Positions 6,965-15,400 of a stretch of DNA of 64,000 nucleotides are shown in pieces (position 1 is the first letter of the stretch; each line of letters opens with the position of its first letter). The translations under genes and the position numbers were made by a program. The stretch is from Kitasatospora sp. NBC_01250. Its GTDB lineage: Bacteria; Actinomycetota; Actinomycetes; Streptomycetales; Streptomycetaceae. The notes under the pieces were generated by a model. The model had not been told where the DNA came from. It worked only from the letters and a program-made list of their open reading frames with translations, and did no database searches. Location: positions 806,001 to 870,000 of the forward strand of contig NZ_CP108476.1 in the NCBI RefSeq assembly GCF_036226465.1. Direction: 5' to 3'.

Positions 6965-9391
6965 TCAGCCGGTGGTCAGCCGCACCCCGAGCAGGCAGCT
7001 GTCGTCGCGCGGGTTGGGCGCCTCCAAGCGGCGCAGGATGTGGTCGAGGCAGCCGTCGAGGGAGGTTCCCGGGTACTCCGACGCCGCCTCGCGCAGTCGC
7101 GCGGCGCCGCTGCCGGGGTGCCGGTCGGGCCGCTCCACCAGGCCGTCGGTGTAGAGCAACAGGGTGGCACCCGGGGGCAGTTCCAGCGTCGTCGCGCCGT
7201 ACTCGGCCTCGGGCACCGCGCCCAGCAGCAGCCCGGTGGGCGCCGCGTCGAAGCGCGCGCTGCCGTCGCCGGCCAGCAGCAGCGGCGGCGGGTGGCCGGC
7301 CCGGGCCCAGGTGAAGGTGCGGGCCGCCGGGTCGAGCCGGCCGCAGACGGCGGTGGCGACGTAGTCGAAGCGCTGCTGCAGCATCATCCGGTTGAGCAGC
7401 GCGAGCAGGGCCCCGGGCGCCGCGCCGGTGCAGGCCAGCCCGCGCAGTGCGTAACGCAGCTGACCCATCCCCGCGGCGGCGGGCAGGCCGTGTCCCGAGA
7501 CGTCCCCGACCACCACCAGTGCGCTGCCGTCCGGGAGCGCGAACAGGTCGTACCAGTCGCCGCCCACCTTGGTCTCCTGCTCGGCCGGCAGGTAGCGGGC
7601 CGCGTACTCCAGGCCCGGCACGGCCGGGGCGCGCGGCGCCGCGAGCAGGACGTGCTGCAGGGCGCGGATCACCCGGTGCTCGGCCACCGACCGGCGGCGC
7701 CGCTCGGCCAGTTCCGCGCGGTCCGCGGCCGAGTCCCGCTCGGCCGCCCGCTGGGCGGTGACGTCCTGGGCCACGCCGTGCACCTCGGTGACCGGGGCAG
7801 CGCCGCCCCCGTTGCTCTCCGCCGCCACCCGCAGTTCGCGCAGCCCGCCGTCCGGTCGGCGGATCCGCAGGTCCAGCTCGGCCTTGCCGCACCTGTCGAG
7901 CAGTCGCCGCGCCGCCTGCCGCAGGGCCGGCCGGTCGCCCTCCAGCACCGCCTCCTCGATCTCGGACGCCTTCAGGGGTGCGCCGCCGGGCCGGCCGAGC
8001 ACTGCGTCCGCGAAGCCTGCGGAGCAGGCCAGCGCGGTGTCACCGGCGTGCCAGTGCCAGGTGCCCAGCCGCGCGAACTCCCAGGCCTGCGCCAGCTGCC
8101 GCTCCGCCCGGCGCTGGGCGTCGTACGAGCGCCAGGTGAGCAGCAGCCCGTTCGGCAGCGGCATCGCCCGCAGGGTCAGGCTGCTGGCGTGCGGCGTGCC
8201 GTCGACCACCTCGACCAGGGGGTCGAGCTCCTGCTCGTACGGTTCGCCCCTGCTGTGGGCCCGCAGCAGCCCGGCCAGCGCGCCGCTGGTGATCAGGCCG
8301 GGGTACAGCTCGGTGAGCCGGCCCCCGGCCAGCTCGGCCGCCGTGCGACCGGCCAGGTCCACGGTGGCCGGGTTGGCATGGGCCACCCCGAAGTCGACCA
8401 CCCGCCCGTCCGCCGCCCGCAGCGGCGTCAGCAGCAGGGCCGGTGCGGTGAGGGAGTCGAGCACCGTCCGTGACCACCGCTCCCCCGGGCCGGCGACGTC
8501 TGCGGGGCGGCCCGCGGCGCAGCGCGCCAGCTCGTCGGCGCAGAGCTGGGCGACGGCGCGCAGGTACCGCTCGGTGTCGGGCCCGGACCGGAAGTGCTCC
8601 GGCCAGCCGATGCCGAGCACACCGATCGCCCGGTCGCCGGCACGCAGCGCCAGCGCGCAGACCGAGGCCCCCGGGATCACCGGGTCGTCGCCGGGCCCGG
8701 CCCACACCGGGCCGGGCTCGCGCAGGGCCCGGGCCATCGGCACCGTGGTGGCCGGCGGGATCCGGCGCCACTGGCCGGCCCGCCGCGAGGTCAGGCCGTG
8801 CCCGGCCACCAGGCGCAGCGCGCCGTCCGGCTCGGTCACCGCCAGCACCACCGCGCTCGCCCCCAGCGGTGCGACCGCCACCTCGCCGACCGCGCGGGCC
8901 AGCTGCCGCTCGTCGGTGGCGGCGGCGAGGGCCGCGGCCGCCAGGTGGTAGCGGGCCGCGCCGGTGGCGTCCAGCTGCCGTCGGCGGGCCGGTGCGGGGG
9001 CGGGCGGCTGCGCCGATGGGCCCGCGGGCGGTGGGTCCGCAGGCAGTGGGGAGCCGGCCGGTGGGGGCCCGGCCGGTGGGTCCGCGGGCGGTCGGTGGCC
9101 GGTCGACTGCGGCTCGACCGGCTGCGGCCCGGCTGGCTGCGGCCCGGTGGGCGGGCCCGGGGCAGCCTGGCCGAGCAGCTCGGCGGCCAGCTCCGCCACC
9201 TTGCGATTGCTCTGCTGCGAGTGGTCGGAGAGCCAGTCGAAGGCCTCCTGCGGCGAGACGCCGAGCCGCTCCACCAGCAGGCCCTTGGCCTGCTCGATGA
9301 CCGCCCGGGTCCGCATCGCCCGGCGCAGCCCGGTCACCTCCTGCCGCAGACGGTCGACGACCTCGCGCAGTTCCGCTTCGGCCCGGTCCAT
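6965..9391 (-). CDS. ANTAR-GAF-PAS-SpoIIE serine phosphatase
   Basis: 808 residues from an ATG with GGAGG five bases upstream. The N-terminal coiled coil (MDRAEAELREVVDRLRQEV) leads into an ANTAR domain at about residues 25-75 (RTRAVIEQAKGLLVERLGVS), normally an RNA-binding antiterminator fold. A Pro/Gly/Ala linker of roughly 60 residues follows with repeated PAGPQPxEPQ and PADPPxAGP units. Then come a GAF domain (about 150-290), two PAS-like domains (about 300-560) and the SpoIIE phosphatase (about 580-808) with GGDWYD, GDVSGHG, LYTDGLVERPD and PRDDSCLLGVR. Divalent-metal ligands are intact. Its gene lies directly downstream of and in the same direction as the sigma-factor gene (104 bases apart), so the two could be co-transcribed. 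Confidence 0.9.
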   Translation of the reverse strand: MDRAEAELREVVDRLRQEVTGLRRAMRTRAVIEQAKGLLVERLGVSPQEAFDWLSDHSQQSNRKVAELAAELLGQAAPGPPTGPQPAGPQPVEPQSTGHRPPADPPAGPPPAGSPLPADPPPAGPSAQPPAPAPARRRQLDATGAARYHLAAAALAAATDERQLARAVGEVAVAPLGASAVVLAVTEPDGALRLVAGHGLTSRRAGQWRRIPPATTVPMARALREPGPVWAGPGDDPVIPGASVCALALRAGDRAIGVLGIGWPEHFRSGPDTERYLRAVAQLCADELARCAAGRPADVAGPGERWSRTVLDSLTAPALLLTPLRAADGRVVDFGVAHANPATVDLAGRTAAELAGGRLTELYPGLITSGALAGLLRAHSRGEPYEQELDPLVEVVDGTPHASSLTLRAMPLPNGLLLTWRSYDAQRRAERQLAQAWEFARLGTWHWHAGDTALACSAGFADAVLGRPGGAPLKASEIEEAVLEGDRPALRQAARRLLDRCGKAELDLRIRRPDGGLRELRVAAESNGGGAAPVTEVHGVAQDVTAQRAAERDSAADRAELAERRRRSVAEHRVIRALQHVLLAAPRAPAVPGLEYAARYLPAEQETKVGGDWYDLFALPDGSALVVVGDVSGHGLPAAAGMGQLRYALRGLACTGAAPGALLALLNRMMLQQRFDYVATAVCGRLDPAARTFTWARAGHPPPLLLAGDGSARFDAAPTGLLLGAVPEAEYGATTLELPPGATLLLYTDGLVERPDRHPGSGAARLREAASEYPGTSLDGCLDHILRRLEAPNPRDDSCLLGVRLTTG

Positions 9392-9495
9392 CGCCGCCTC
9401 CACCGATCGGGTTTCGACAGGTCTCAGCGTAGGACGGGTGGGCCCGGCGAATCCTGCCGAGCGTGGTCCAGCAGGAAGGCCCGCGTGGAACTCCG

Positions 9496-10404
9496 CTACC
9501 CCTGCGTGAGCTGCTCGCGCAGGCCGCCCAGGGTGGCGGCGAGCAGGCGGGAGACGTGCATCTGGGAGATGCCCAGCCGCTGGGCGATCTCGCTCTGCGT
9601 GCAGTCGCCCCAGAAGCGGAGCAGCAGGATGGTGCGCTCGCGCTGCGGCAGACGGGCCAGCAGCGGGCGGACCGCGATCCGGAACTCGACCAGGTCCAGG
9701 CGTTGGTCCAGGACGCCGATCCGGTCGAGCAGCGAGCTGCCGAAGGGGTCGTCGTCGCCCTCGTGCAGCGCGTCCAGCGAGTCCGTCCGGCTCACCAGGG
9801 CGGCTGCCTGACCGGCCAGGACCTCGCACTCGTCGAGGCCCAGCGACTCGGCGATCTCCTCGACCCGCGGCGCACGGCCCAACCGCTGCTCCAGCTGGTC
9901 CGAGCCGCGGATCACCGCCAGGTAGAGCTCCTGCACACTGCGCGGCACCCGCACCGGCCAGGAGGTGTCCCGGAAGTAGCGCTTCATCTCGCCGGAGATG
10001 GTGGGGATCGCGTAGGTCGGGAACTCGACGCCACGGTCGAGGTCGTAGCCGTCCACCGCCTTGATCAGACCGACGGTGCCGACCTGGACGAGGTCCTGGA
10101 ACTCCTCGCAGCGGTGCCGGAACCTCGTGGCGACGAAGCGGACCAGCGGCATGTTCAGTTCGATGACCGTGCCGCGCACGTAGCTGTAGTCGGCCGTCCC
10201 CGGCGTGAGCGCCGCCAGCCGGCGGAAGAGGGAATCGCTCAGCCCGCGGGCCTCGGTCTTGCCCATCGCCCGCAGCTCCCGGCGGGTGGGGCGGATGGGC
10301 AGCGGCGATTCGCCCGCGGCGTGATCGCTGCTCGCCGTCGACACGGTGGGCGTGCTGGGCGTGGTGCGGGAATGGAGCGGTGCCTGGACCGGCACGGTCC
10401 TCAT
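9496..10404 (-). CDS. RNA polymerase sigma factor, SigB/SigF/SigG family
   Basis: 302 residues from the ATG at 10404. An alternative ATG at 10266, with GGGAG nine bases upstream, gives 256 residues, closer to the usual family length; the first 46 residues are Ser/Thr/Pro-rich and may not be translated. Region 2 contains LVRFVATRFRHRCEEFQDLV and VGTVGLIKAVDGYDL, followed by the FPTYAIPTISGEMKRYFRD block diagnostic of SigB/F-type factors. Region 3 includes VPRSVQEL, and region 4 has the helix-turn-helix QSEIAQRLGISQMHVSRLL. These factors direct general stress or differentiation genes and are held by RsbW-like anti-sigma kinases. A SigB-like promoter upstream (10539-10561) suggests autoregulation. 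Confidence 0.93.
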   Translation of the reverse strand: MRTVPVQAPLHSRTTPSTPTVSTASSDHAAGESPLPIRPTRRELRAMGKTEARGLSDSLFRRLAALTPGTADYSYVRGTVIELNMPLVRFVATRFRHRCEEFQDLVQVGTVGLIKAVDGYDLDRGVEFPTYAIPTISGEMKRYFRDTSWPVRVPRSVQELYLAVIRGSDQLEQRLGRAPRVEEIAESLGLDECEVLAGQAAALVSRTDSLDALHEGDDDPFGSSLLDRIGVLDQRLDLVEFRIAVRPLLARLPQRERTILLLRFWGDCTQSEIAQRLGISQMHVSRLLAATLGGLREQLTQG

Positions 10405-10538
10405 CTCCTGGGCGTGACGGAGTCGCTCCCCCGGTGGGCCGGTCGACGACGACCATGACCCGGGGGGACGGGAACCTCCGCCCGGCTGCTTCAGGCGATG
10501 GGAGACGCCGCGGACGTGCCGCGCCGTCTTGGAACCCC

Positions 10539-10561
10539 TACCCGGGTGACCGGGCTTGAAC
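10539..10561 (-). promoter_or_regulatory. SigB-type promoter candidate upstream of the sigma-factor gene
   Basis: On the minus strand GTTC (10561-10558) is separated by 14 bases from GGGTAG (10543-10538). This matches the streptomycete SigB-family consensus GNNT/GTTT-N14-16-GGGTAY except for the last base of each box. It lies 135 bases upstream of the 10404 start codon, in the divergent intergenic region 10405-10823. Confidence 0.5.
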
Positions 10562-10823
10562 CCTGGGGCGATCACCCCGGCACCGCACCCGCACATCTCC
10601 TCGCCGGACCGCGGGTGTGGCGGCGCGGGGCGCGGGCAGACGTGCGCCGAAACGGGAGGGTGCGATGCGCAGGGCCGGGCTGGAGTGGTACCGCTGTTGC
10701 GACGAGGCAGGGCCGGTCGCACCGGTGAGCGCGGCCGGCGCGGCACCGGCGCCGTCAACCAGTCCCCGTACCAGGCCTCTTGTAGGATCAAGGTCATGAG
10801 CACAGGGTCGTGGAGATGACGGC

Positions 10824-11777
10824 GTGAACGAGAGCGTGGCCGCCCGGCCGGCCACCGGACCCTTTGTGCATCCGGCCCTGTTCTACCGGACCACCGAGGG
10901 CTACCTCCGCGCTGTCGGCGACTTCGCGCGCCGCGCCCTGGAAGCCGCGGAGCCCTGCTTCATCGCCGTCCCCGGCCTACGGGTGGCGGCGCTGCGCTCG
11001 GCTCTGGGCGACGTTGCCGCGGAGGTCGAGTTCGCCGACATGTCCGTCCTGGGGCGCAATCCCGGACGGATCCTGGCCGCGCTGCAGGGCTTCGCCGACC
11101 GCCATCCCGACCGGCCGGTGCGGATCGTCGGCGAGCCGATCTGGGCGGGCCGCAGCCGCGCGGAGATCCTCGAAGCCACCCGGCACGAAGCCCTGATCAA
11201 CACCGCCTTCGCCCGGCGCGGCGCAACCGTCCTGTGCCCCTACGACCTCACCGCGCTGCCGGCGGCCGTCGTCGGCGACGCCCGCCGCACCCACCCGACC
11301 GTCATCGAGGACGGCACGGACCTCCCGAGCCCGCACTACACCGACCCGGCCGTGGTCTGTGCCGACTGCGACCAGCCGCTGCCCGAACCGGCGCCCGGCG
11401 GGGTGATGCGAGTGGCCTACAGCGGTGGCGAGTTGGCCGCCGTGCGGCACCGGGCCGACAGCTGGGCCCGGAGCACGGCGCTGCGGCCCGCGCGCCGGGA
11501 CGACCTCGTGCTCGCGATCGGCGAGGCCGTCGCCAACTCGGTCGCCCACGGCGGCGGGAGCGGAGTGCTGCGCCTGTGGACCCGTGGCGACGGCGCCGCC
11601 GTGGCCGAGATCCACGACGCCGGGCAGCTGAGCGACCCACTGGCCGGCCGCAGCCGCCCCTCGCTCACCTCCGGCAACGGCGGCCGGGGCCTGTGGATGA
11701 TCCACCAGCTCTGCGACCTCGTCGAGATCCGCGCCACGCCGACCGGCCTGACCCTGCGCCTGCACGTCTGCGCCTGA
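10824..11777 (+). CDS. MEDS-domain anti-sigma regulatory kinase (HATPase), RsbA-like
   Basis: 317 residues, GTG start with GGAG about eight bases upstream. Residues about 15-175 form a MEDS (DcmR-type sensory) domain: HPALFYRTTEGYLRAV, then FADMSVLGRNPGRILAA and ATRHEALINTAFA. A CADC pair (VVCADCDQPLPEP) may bind metal. Residues about 220-315 form a RsbW/GHKL histidine-kinase-like ATPase: LAIGEAVANSVAHGGG is the N box and SGNGGRGLWMIHQL the G2 box. There is no phosphoacceptor dimerisation domain, so it is an anti-sigma serine kinase type rather than a two-component sensor. It is divergent from the SigB-type factor at 9496, its likely target. A close paralogue is encoded at 52574-53521. Confidence 0.88.
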   Translation: MNESVAARPATGPFVHPALFYRTTEGYLRAVGDFARRALEAAEPCFIAVPGLRVAALRSALGDVAAEVEFADMSVLGRNPGRILAALQGFADRHPDRPVRIVGEPIWAGRSRAEILEATRHEALINTAFARRGATVLCPYDLTALPAAVVGDARRTHPTVIEDGTDLPSPHYTDPAVVCADCDQPLPEPAPGGVMRVAYSGGELAAVRHRADSWARSTALRPARRDDLVLAIGEAVANSVAHGGGSGVLRLWTRGDGAAVAEIHDAGQLSDPLAGRSRPSLTSGNGGRGLWMIHQLCDLVEIRATPTGLTLRLHVCA

Positions 11778-11824
11778 CCGCCGCGCTTCGGAGGTTCTCG
11801 TCGCCGCCCAGCCGGTGACCACGC

Positions 11825-11862
11825 GCGGAAGCCCTGCCGGACCACTCCGGCAGGGCTTCCGC
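11825..11862. terminator. Perfect 17-bp hairpin terminator between convergent genes
   Basis: GCGGAAGCCCTGCCGGA (11825-11841) and its exact reverse complement (11846-11862) enclose a 4-base loop CCAC. It lies 48 bases after the kinase gene and 38 bases from the end of the converging putative immunity gene, so it can end both transcripts. Confidence 0.9.
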
Positions 11863-11899
11863 AATACGGCCATGTTATCGAAACTAGTCGACCTGGCGT

Positions 11900-12421
11900 T
11901 TAGTTGAACTTATCCATGGACCCCTGACTCAGGTACAAGGAAATCCTGATGGGAGTGTCGTCGGGGTCCAGATGCTCGAGACCCAGGGTCACATGAAGAT
12001 TGGCGATCTTCCAGCATTCCGCGTGCACAAAAGGAAATTCATCCGCATCCAGCACCAGGTCCTCCGGCTCGACCGAGAACCTTTGGCCGAACAGCGACGC
12101 AAGCCGGGCTGCCAGCTCTCGACAATCGTCGATCTTGTCTCCATAGCCCTCAGCGACAGTCCTGGCATAGTCAGCCGAATTCCAATCGGCCTGCCACTCC
12201 TTCAGCGTAACGCCGATGGCTACCAGGTCTCCGTCATACTCGATACCCAGGAGAAAGTCGCCGAATCCAAGGCGCTTCGGATACGGAAGGGATACGGAGC
12301 CAACAGGCTCCCAGCCCGACCGGACCAGTTCGGAGGAGACCTGCTCCGCCTCCCACGGAAGATCGAACCGAGTTGCTACTTCCACGAGCTGGAGCATCGA
12401 CTGCAGATCAATATCAAGCAT
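11900..12421 (-). CDS. Putative immunity protein for the RHS toxin
   Basis: 173 residues from the ATG at 12421, whose A is shared with the stop codon of the toxin gene (TGATG), so its translation is coupled to the toxin; a GTG one codon upstream is possible. The protein is acidic, soluble, with no signal peptide: DIDLQSMLQLVEVATRFDLP, a central LGIEYDGDLVAIGVTLKEW beta segment, and a closing strand pair around HVTLGLEHLDPDDTPIRISLY. I recognise no named immunity family. Its position, coupling, acidity and cytosolic nature fit an inhibitor of the adjacent C-terminal nuclease tip (inference). Hand counts of two 60-base lines here give 53 and 57 percent GC, clearly below the rest of the window, as often seen for exchanged toxin-immunity cassettes. 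Confidence 0.7.
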   Translation of the reverse strand: MLDIDLQSMLQLVEVATRFDLPWEAEQVSSELVRSGWEPVGSVSLPYPKRLGFGDFLLGIEYDGDLVAIGVTLKEWQADWNSADYARTVAEGYGDKIDDCRELAARLASLFGQRFSVEPEDLVLDADEFPFVHAECWKIANLHVTLGLEHLDPDDTPIRISLYLSQGSMDKFN

Positions 12422-15400
12422 CACTTCATCCCCGCTGCCGACACGTGAAAGACCCGAAGTGCACCGCTTTCCATCTCCTCTGGGAACCACTCCCGGAAAA
12501 CCGCTCGATAAAACGCGGCACCACCGGCATTTGAGACCGCGTAGCGGACACCACTGCCGCCCAAGGCACTATTCAATCCCAAGAGCCGCCGCGCCTGATC
12601 GACCGTGGTGTCTTCATTGAAGACCGTTCGGGAATGAGAAGGGTTGTAGAGACTCTTGCCCCAGGCATTGGGATGATCATTTCCAGTCCACTTCGCCTCA
12701 GTGATGAAGCCGTCCGCATCCGGGCCACCGTCCACCTTGATCAGTTGCCCGTTGTGCTGCCACCACTGCTCTTCGTCCGTACCAGTGACATGTTCTTGGT
12801 ACCGGAACCCGACGTTACTCCGCTTCTGTGCTTCCGAGATCTTATACCTGCCCTGGAGCACCGGGTCACAGTTGTGGACCAGGACCGGGGTGTCGCCCGC
12901 CTCCACGAAGTACGTGTGAAGGTCACCGATGGTGAGGTCGTACGTCGTGGTGTTGGCGTGGAACAGGTGGACGTCGGTGACCTGGGCGGTGCCGGTGGGC
13001 GTCTGGAGGACGTCTCCGGCGTGCAGGTCCTGGGCGTCGACGAAGGCCGAGCGGGTCTCGTCGTAGAAGGGGTGGTGGAAGGTGGTGTGCAGGGTTCCGC
13101 CGCCGGCAGCGATCGCCGGGTCGGTGGTGTCCGTGCTCTCGGTGGTGCTGCTCGTCGAGGCCGACGAGACGGTCTGGGCGGCCGGGGTGGCCGCGGTGGC
13201 GGGCTGGGGGTTGAGGCCGAGCAGGCTGGTGGCGGCGGCGATGGACGCGGCCAGGGTGAGGCCGGCGCGGTGCCGCAGCTTGGTGCTCAGCGAGCCGACG
13301 GTGGCCTTGGCCGGGACGGCCTCGGTGGTGCGGGTCGGGGTGGCCGTCTCCTTGGTGGTCGTGCCTGGGTGGAGCGGGGTGACCGTGACGTCGGCGAAGT
13401 CGTGGTCGGTGGTGGTGACGATGACGTTGGTGACGGTGTGGCTCTGCGTCCCGTCCTTACCCGGGACACCGTTGGTGATCTGGTCACCGATCTTGATCTG
13501 GTCGATCCGCTTGGTCGTGCCGTTGGCCATCAGCACCGGTGTGGCGCCGGTGAAGCTGTGCGTGAGGCAGCTGTCCGCGGCGGACTTGGCGCCCTGGGCC
13601 TCGGCCTCGTGGGCCGCCTGTGCGGTCACGTCCTCGGTCGCGCTGTCCGCGGCCGAGGTTGCTCCCTTGCCGAACAGTCCGCCCACGGCTTCCATCGCCT
13701 TGGGCGCGACCTTGCCGAGCACCGCGCCACCGAGCTCACCGAGTGCGCCACCCGCGGCGCCCTCGACCGCGCCCTCGACCGCGGTCTTGCCGAACGCGCT
13801 GACGCTGCAGGCCGAGCCGCCCTTCTGGGCGCACTTGAAGCCCTGGTTGACCAGGTTCCCGGCCGCACCCGCGGCCGCGGCGCAGCCGATGGTGCCGACG
13901 CCCGCGGTCACGGCCTCGCAGCCGGCGAAGACCGCGGTCGAGACCACGAACGAAGTGATCGCAGCAGCGTGGTGCTTGACGAACTTCGCTGCCGTCTTGG
14001 CGGCGGAGACCGTCGCGTGGTATGCGGTCCGGGTGGCCCGGTAGGCCACGCCCACCGCCTTGCTGGCAGCGTGCACGACCCGCTTCGCGGCCTGCTTGAC
14101 CACGTGGTACGCCTGTTTCACCACATGGACGGCCGCGTGGTAGACGCGTCTGACGGTCCGTACGGCATAGCGGTGGACCTGTTGGACGTAGTGGTAGGCG
14201 CGATGGTAGGCGTCGCTGACGTGGTGGTACGCCGACCTGGCGGCGCTGGCCGTGGCATGCGCCACGTACGACACCCCGGAGCTGACGGCGTGGTAGCCGC
14301 TGGAGACCGCCGAGCTGACCGCGTGGTACCCGCTGGAGACCGCGGAGGCGGCCTCGTGGTACCCGCTCGACACGTCATGCGCGATCGCGTGGCCAACCTT
14401 GCAGAACACGGCCGGTCCCCAGCAGTTCCCGGACGGGTCGCCCGCGGACAGCGGGTTGTCGGCGACGTACGCGAACAGGTTCGCCGCCGCCGAGTTCGGT
14501 ACCGCGTTGAGCGAGACGGTGTCCTTGTTCAGGAACTCGCCCGTGCGCGGGTTGTACCAGCGCGATGCGGTGCCGACCAGGTTGGTCGAGTTCTCCGTCC
14601 AGCCGGACTGGAAGCCCAGGTGGCCGGCGAGGTTGCTGCCGCTCACCACGCTGCCCAGCGGGTCGTAGGTGGCGGAGGTGGCCAGGGTGGTCGCGGTCGG
14701 CGCGAAGGTGCCCACCACGTCGTTGTGCTGGTCGAGCATCGCCAGTTGGCCGGTCGAGGTCGACGTGGCCCCGGCGTTGTTCATCCCGACGAGCGAGTCA
14801 CCGTCGTCGTACGTGTAGGTGTAGTCACCGTCCGATGCGATGACGTTGCCCACACCCGAGTACTGGAAGGTACGGGTCGCGCCGCCACCGAGGGTCGTGT
14901 CGGTGATGTTCCGGCCGGTCGCGTCGTGGGTGTACGACTGCGTACCCGCCACCACCTGCTGGCCATAGGCGTCCGACGACATCGCAGTGCTGCCCGCGGC
15001 GGTGATGTCGTGGGTCATCGTGCCGCGCGCCGCGTAGGTGTACGTGTGCACACCGTCGGAGGTCAGCTGGTCACGTGCGTCGTACGTGAAGACGTTGGAG
15101 CCGGACTGGATCCGGTTGCCCGAAGCGTCGTACGCGTACGGCGTGTTGGTGGTGCCGTTGTTCCACGAGGTGAGCCGGTTGGCCCAGTCGTAGGTGTAGG
15201 TGTTGTTGGCGGCTCCCGCGACCCCGGCGGTGTTCTTCGAGGTCAGGTTGTTGTTGTTGTCGTAGCCGTAGGCGATGGAGGCGAGGGTCGTCGTCCCCTT
15301 CGCCAGGGTGTCCGAGGACAGGCGGTGCAGGTTGTCGTAGCCGTAGGTCCGCACGTCGCCGAGCGTGCCGTAGGAGATCGACGAGACCTGGTTCAGGTTG

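Noticed and set aside
6965..10456. Single 1163-codon frame joining the sigma-factor region to the ANTAR-SpoIIE phosphatase
   Set aside because: The upstream 355 codons are the sigma gene read in another frame; a good ribosome binding site and ATG at 9391 begin the phosphatase.
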